Assembly: GCA_031406795.1 (NCBI GenBank)
Contig: JANOHV010000226.1
Location: 1-39,379 of the forward strand
Direction of reading: 5' to 3'
DNA from: DATDCY01 sp031406795 [NCBI: Candidatus Rokuibacteriota bacterium]
GTDB lineage: Bacteria > JAUVQV01
Length of the DNA stretch: 39,379 nt
Shown here: positions 35,598-39,379 of the stretch, piece after piece
How positions within the stretch are numbered: position 1 is the stretch's first letter
Layout of the letters: each line of letters begins with the position of its first letter
The notes under the pieces: model-generated
Databases searched by the model: none
What the model was told of the DNA's origin: nothing
Seen by the model: the letters and a program-made list of their open reading frames with translations, nothing else
Made by a program: the position numbers and the translations under genes

Positions 35598-38402
35598 ATG
35601 GCGGTCAAGAAGGTGAGCAAGCACGGGAAAGCCGGCAAGCTGGTCTACTTCTTCGGCAACGGCAGGGCGGACGGGGACGCCGGTCTGAAGAATCTGCTCG
35701 GCGGCAAGGGCGCGAACCTGGCCGAGATGGCCAGCCTTGGCCTCCCGGTCCCCCCGGGCTTTACGATCACGACGGAAGTCTGCACGCACTTCTACGCGAA
35801 CGGCGGCCGCTACCCCGCGAAGCTCAAGGAACAGGTCCTCGCCGCGCTCTTTTGCGTGGAGAAGTCGCTCGGACTTGGCTTCGGCGACCCGAAGGACCCG
35901 CTGCTCCTCTCGGTCCGCTCGGGCGCCCGCTCATCCATGCCGGGCATGATGGAGACCGTCCTCAACGTCGGGCTGACCTCGGCCACGATCCCGGGGATGA
36001 TCGCGAAGACCGGCAGCGCCCGCTTCGTCTACGACGCTTACCGGCGCCTGATCATGATGTACGCCGACGTCGTGATGGAGAAGGCCGCCGGCCTGGAGCC
36101 CGCGGAGGACAACGGCGTGCGCAAGCAGCTCGAGCACCTGCTGGACGACCTCAAGAAGAGGCGGGGGTACACCAGCGACACCGAGATCACCGCGGAGGAA
36201 CTCGAGCGACTCTGCGTCCAGTTCAAGGCCAAGGTGCGCGAGGTCATCGGCAAGGAGTTCCCCGACAACGCCGTGGACCAGTTCTGGGGCGGGATCGGCG
36301 CGGTCTTCCAGTCCTGGAACGGCAAACGCGCGATCTCCTACCGCAAGATCGAGGGGATCCCGGACAGCTGGGGGACGGCGGTCACCGTGCAGGCCATGGT
36401 CTTCGGCAACATGGGCGAGGATTGCGCCACTGGCGTGGCCTTCACCCGCAACCCCGGGACCGGCGAGAACGGCTTCTTCGGCGAGTGGCTGGTGAACGCC
36501 CAGGGCGAGGACGTGGTCGCCGGGATCCGCACCCCGAATGCGATCAACGAGCACGCGACGAACGACCAGAACCGCAACCTGCCGACGCTCGAGAAGACCA
36601 TGCCGCTGCTCTACAAGGAGCTCGTCGGCTACCGCAACAAGCTCGAAAGACACTACCGGGACATGCAGGATCTCGAGTTCACCATCCAGAGCGGCCGGCT
36701 CTTCATGCTGCAGACGCGCGTCGGCAAGCGCAACGGCCCCGCCGCGCTGCGCATGGCGGTCGAGATGGTGCGCGAGCGGCTGATCGACAAACAGACCGCG
36801 GTTTCGCGCGTCCGGCCCGGTCAGCTCGACGAATTGCTTCACCCGATGATCGACCCGGCGCACGAGAAGGAGTTCAAGCCGATCGCCAAGGGGCTGCCCG
36901 CGGGTCCCGGCGGCGCGACCGGGCGGATTGTCCTGACCGCCGATCGCGCCGCGGAGTGGGGCAAGGCCGGCGAGAAAGTCGTCCTGGTGCGGCACGAGAC
37001 CTCGCCGGAGGACGTCCACGGAATGCACGCGGCCGAGGCCATCCTCACCGCCAAGGGCGGCATGACCTCGCACGCCGCCCTCGTCGCGCGCGGCTGGGGG
37101 AAGTGCTGCATCGTCGGCGCCGGAGCGGTCCACATCAATCTGGCGCAGCGGACCGTGGACATCGGCGGCACCGTGTTGCGCGAGGGCGACCTGATCACGC
37201 TCAACGGGACGAAGGGGCTGATCTACGCCGGCGCGCTGCCGCTCGTCGTGATCGACCTCGAGGAGAACCACGACCTGAAGGACTTCCTGCGCTGGTGCGA
37301 CGCCATCCGGTCGCTCGGGGTGCGCACGAACGCCGACACGCCCGCCGACGCCGCCCAGGCCCGCCGCTTCGGCGCCGCCGGGATCGGGCTCTGCCGCACC
37401 GAGCACATGTTCTTCGGCGAGGAGCGCATCCGCGCGATGCGCGAGATGATCCTCGCCGAAAACCTGCACGAGCGCGAGCAGGCGATCTTCAACCTCCTGC
37501 CGTTCCAGAAGGAGGATTTCAAGGGGATACTGCGCGCGATGGCGGGGCTGCCGGTGACGATCCGGCTGCTCGACCCGCCGCTGCACGAGTTCGTCCCCCA
37601 CGAAGAGCGCCTGGTGCGCGAGCTCGCGGTGGGCATGGGCAAGAACCTCGAGGCGGTCAAAGCCCGGATCGACAAGCTCCAGGAGATCAACCCGATGCTC
37701 GGCCACCGCGGCTGCCGCCTCGGCATCACCTACCCGGAAATCACCCGGATGCAGGCGACCGCGATTCTCGAGGCGACCGCCGAGCTGCTGATGGACAAAG
37801 TCGATGCGCGACCGGAGATCATGATCCCGCTCGTCGGCACGGTGATGGAATTGACCGACCAGAAGGCCATCGTGCTTGCCGTGGCGGCCGAGGTGAAGAA
37901 GAAATACGGCCTCAGGAAGCTGCCTTTCACCGTGGGCACCATGATCGAGGTCCCGCGCGCGGCGATCACCGCGGACGAAATCGCCGCCGAGGCGGAGTTC
38001 TTCTCCTTCGGGACGAACGACCTGACTCAGATGTGCTGCGGCTTCTCCCGCGACGACGCGGGGAGCTTCCTGCCGGCGTACGTCGAAAAGCGGATCTACG
38101 CCGACGACCCGTTCATCTCCCTGGATACAGCGGGAGTCGGCAAGCTGATGCGGATTGCCGTCCAGCTGGGGCGCGGGGCCCGGCCGGATCTCAAGATGGG
38201 GATCTGCGGCGAGCACGGCGGGGATCCGGCATCGATCCGCTTCTGTCACGACCTCGGACTCAATTACGTGTCGTGCAGTCCGTTCCGCGTGCCGATCGCC
38301 CGGCTGGCGGCCGCGCAATCGGAACTGGCGAATCCCCGCAAGGCCGCCAAGAAACCGCAGGCGGCAGCGCGGAAGAAGGCTGTCGCGAAGAAACACCGCT
38401 GA
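35598..38402 (+). CDS. ppdK: Pyruvate, phosphate dikinase
   Basis: PPDK interconverts pyruvate, ATP and phosphate with phosphoenolpyruvate, AMP and diphosphate. The 934-residue product has the ATP-grasp N-terminal part (LLGGKGANLAEMASLGLPVP, RSGARSSMPGMMETVLN), the swivelling domain with the phosphorylated His492 (KGGMTSHAALVARGWGK), and the pyruvate-binding barrel (GIGLCRTEHMFF, FSFGTNDLTQM, CGEHGGDP with Cys870). Both termini are extended with lysine-rich stretches. The C-terminal KAAKKPQAAARKKAVAKKHR lies beyond the normal end of the family. It has its own promoter. Together with malic enzyme it could form a route between C4 acids and phosphoenolpyruvate. Confidence 0.97.
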   Translation: MAVKKVSKHGKAGKLVYFFGNGRADGDAGLKNLLGGKGANLAEMASLGLPVPPGFTITTEVCTHFYANGGRYPAKLKEQVLAALFCVEKSLGLGFGDPKDPLLLSVRSGARSSMPGMMETVLNVGLTSATIPGMIAKTGSARFVYDAYRRLIMMYADVVMEKAAGLEPAEDNGVRKQLEHLLDDLKKRRGYTSDTEITAEELERLCVQFKAKVREVIGKEFPDNAVDQFWGGIGAVFQSWNGKRAISYRKIEGIPDSWGTAVTVQAMVFGNMGEDCATGVAFTRNPGTGENGFFGEWLVNAQGEDVVAGIRTPNAINEHATNDQNRNLPTLEKTMPLLYKELVGYRNKLERHYRDMQDLEFTIQSGRLFMLQTRVGKRNGPAALRMAVEMVRERLIDKQTAVSRVRPGQLDELLHPMIDPAHEKEFKPIAKGLPAGPGGATGRIVLTADRAAEWGKAGEKVVLVRHETSPEDVHGMHAAEAILTAKGGMTSHAALVARGWGKCCIVGAGAVHINLAQRTVDIGGTVLREGDLITLNGTKGLIYAGALPLVVIDLEENHDLKDFLRWCDAIRSLGVRTNADTPADAAQARRFGAAGIGLCRTEHMFFGEERIRAMREMILAENLHEREQAIFNLLPFQKEDFKGILRAMAGLPVTIRLLDPPLHEFVPHEERLVRELAVGMGKNLEAVKARIDKLQEINPMLGHRGCRLGITYPEITRMQATAILEATAELLMDKVDARPEIMIPLVGTVMELTDQKAIVLAVAAEVKKKYGLRKLPFTVGTMIEVPRAAITADEIAAEAEFFSFGTNDLTQMCCGFSRDDAGSFLPAYVEKRIYADDPFISLDTAGVGKLMRIAVQLGRGARPDLKMGICGEHGGDPASIRFCHDLGLNYVSCSPFRVPIARLAAAQSELANPRKAAKKPQAAARKKAVAKKHR

Positions 38403-38443
38403 GGAAGGTGCGCGAAAACCCGGGAATGTGGCTTCGGGAACTC

Positions 38444-38548
38444 GGGCGGGAGTGAATCCCGCCCCACGGGTCCACGCGCCATCCACGGTTCGCAGGGGAG
38501 GGGTTCACCCCCTCCCGCAGCAGCCGGGCCTTTTTCAGCAGCCTGTCA
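38444..38548 (+). repeat. MITE-like dispersed repeat, copy D
   Basis: The two family hairpins are GGGCGGGA/TCCCGCCC (38444-38464) and GGGAGGGG/CCCCTCCC (38496-38516). The right end reads CCTTTTTCAGCAGCCTGTCA and supplies the stop codon of the minus-strand gene at 38546. The left end is degraded and cannot be placed. It lies between convergent genes and may act as a terminator for both. Confidence 0.7.
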
Positions 38549-39205
38549 CCGGCCGAAGCGGCGTTGCCGGTCGTGGTAGTCCGCTACCGCGCGGCGCAGG
38601 CCGGCGGTCGAAGGTGCCGTCAGCGGTTCCGGGGTGTGGCTGATTTCGGCGTAGGACCCCTGCCAGAGCAGCACGTCCCGCGGCTCGAGCGCTCCTCCCA
38701 CGTACCACAGCAGGTCCGGGTCGGGGATGCCCGCGGTGTCCAGCCAGGCGTCGAGTTCGCCGTCGAGGAGTCTTCTGCCCGGGTGCGCGGCGAGAAAGCG
38801 ACCGGCCGCCCGAACGATCTCGTCTCTGCCGCCATAGCGCTGAAACCAGAGCAGTGACCGGCACTCCTGCGTAACCGCCAGCTGCTCCCGCGCGGCGGCG
38901 GGAAGGTCGTCCGTGCGGCCGCACAGGCGCAGCGAAAGGCCGAGGTCCGCAGCCGCGACGGCGAGCGCCCGGGCGCCCGCCGCGCAGGCGGCTGCGGCCG
39001 CGGGGGCGTCCGCGCGGGCGAGGAGGGCGTCGAGTCCGGGATCGAGCCAGGAGAAGGCGCGCAGGCCGGAGACGATGCTGAAGGCCTCACGCGCAACCTC
39101 GACGGCCTTGGCGCAGGAGGCGAGGACGGCGGCGCCGAAGTCTTCCGGGTGATCGGGAACCGTGCCGGTGATGACGGCCAGATGGCGCAACTCGTGTTCG
39201 CTCAT
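38546..39205 (-). CDS. Degenerate cis-prenyltransferase (UppS-like) homologue
   Basis: The 219-residue product matches undecaprenyl diphosphate synthase in its second half: WFQRYGGRDEIVRAAGRFLA (120-139), GIPDPDLLWYVGG (159-171), LLWQGSYAEI (179-188) and the C-terminal YHDRQRRFG. The first half keeps the position of the opening strand (HLAVIT) but not the catalytic MDGNGRWA motif, which reads TGTVPDHPED. The diphosphate-binding IRTxGE reads WYVGGA. It therefore probably cannot make polyprenyl diphosphate by the usual mechanism. It might be a regulatory or partner subunit, as catalytically inactive homologues are in eukaryotes, or a diverged enzyme. A strong promoter argues against a dead gene. 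Confidence 0.75.
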   Translation of the reverse strand: MSEHELRHLAVITGTVPDHPEDFGAAVLASCAKAVEVAREAFSIVSGLRAFSWLDPGLDALLARADAPAAAAACAAGARALAVAAADLGLSLRLCGRTDDLPAAAREQLAVTQECRSLLWFQRYGGRDEIVRAAGRFLAAHPGRRLLDGELDAWLDTAGIPDPDLLWYVGGALEPRDVLLWQGSYAEISHTPEPLTAPSTAGLRRAVADYHDRQRRFGR

Positions 39206-39213
39206 GGATCGGG

Positions 39214-39241
39214 ATACTACGCAGCGGCCGACGGATGTCAA
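39214..39241 (-). promoter_or_regulatory. Promoter of the UppS-like gene (leaderless type)
   Basis: On the minus strand a perfect TTGACA (39236-39241) and TAGTAT (39214-39219) are 16 bases apart. Only eight bases separate the -10 box from the ATG at 39205 and there is no ribosome-binding site, so the message should start within about two bases of the ATG. Confidence 0.6.
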
Positions 39242-39287
39242 TGACCTGTTGCCGGGCCGTAATCCTTCAGTGAAGCGCGGAAACTCT

Positions 39288-39379
39288 TTCCGTTCGTGGT
39301 GAGCCGTGAGCTTGACGAACGGTCGAACCATGAACGGAAATTTGCCCTATCCACAAGCGCCCTTCGACAGGCTCAAGGC
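39288..39379. repeat. Edge of another inverted-repeat element
   Basis: CCGTTCG (39290-39296) and CGAACGG (39316-39322) form a 7-bp stem. Then come TCGAACCATGAACGG, whose reverse complement echoes the left arm, and CCCTTCGACAGGCTCAAGGC at the window end. Sequences of the type CTTCGACAGGCTCA recur as dispersed repeats in many bacterial genomes, as far as I recall. The element is cut by the window edge. Confidence 0.5.

Noticed and set aside
38546-39205. A functional undecaprenyl diphosphate synthase.
   Set aside because: The DGNGRWA and IRTxGE motifs are missing although the C-terminal family blocks remain.

Overview
This is a very GC-rich stretch of a Gram-negative chromosome (SecDF, a TonB-type protein, a probable lipoprotein, periplasmic multiheme cytochromes). 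Three genes carry CXXCH haem motifs. Together with a Wsp-type chemosensory operon, pyruvate phosphate dikinase and a PIN/TRAM-ispD-ispF gene order, this fits a Desulfobacterota-like ('deltaproteobacterial') lineage best. That placement is an inference from gene content; no rRNA or other decisive marker is present. No tRNA, rRNA, CRISPR array, phage or transposase gene was seen.

Layout. (1) 1-7001, plus strand: queA, tgt, yajC, secD, secF, a TonB-like gene and trmJ, covering queuosine tRNA modification, the Sec accessory complex and a tRNA methyltransferase. (2) 7064-10521: a cysteine-less thioredoxin-fold/TPR protein, a PilZ protein (minus) and an NAD-type malic enzyme (minus). (3) 10737-12158: a 15-haem cytochrome. 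(4) 12180-16558, minus strand: PIN/TRAM, ispD, ispF, nnr and tsaE. (5) 16760-30373, plus strand: a tightly packed nine-gene operon of about 13.6 kb. It encodes CheR-TPR, CheW, two chemoreceptors, CheA-REC, CheB, a REC-GAF-like-GGDEF diguanylate cyclase, a GspE/PilB-like protein with a c-di-GMP-binding type N-terminus but destroyed ATPase motifs, and a tetrahaem cytochrome lipoprotein. (6) 30536-35473, plus: a helical-repeat protein of unknown function, hisG, phoH, ybeY, corC and a lone leucyl-aminopeptidase N-terminal domain. (7) 35598-38402: ppdK. (8) 38546-39205, minus: a degenerate cis-prenyltransferase homologue.

The most interesting unit is region 5. It looks like a Wsp-type system (signal to CheA-REC to diguanylate cyclase) rewired for redox sensing. 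The first receptor has a periplasmic haem-binding motif and cysteine clusters in two PAS domains. The presumed output, c-di-GMP, has a candidate receptor in the same operon: the MshEN pseudo-ATPase. A separate PilZ gene at 8136-8516 is a second possible c-di-GMP reader.

Three other themes stand out. Several genes have a -10 box only 6-10 bases before the start codon and no Shine-Dalgarno sequence, suggesting leaderless mRNAs; TATAATCCGCC recurs at three promoters. A dispersed MITE-like repeat of about 105-155 bp with two internal hairpins occurs four times, and in three copies its end coincides with a gene's stop codon. A separate tandem 144-bp repeat between ispF and ispD supplies the last residues and the stop codon of IspD.
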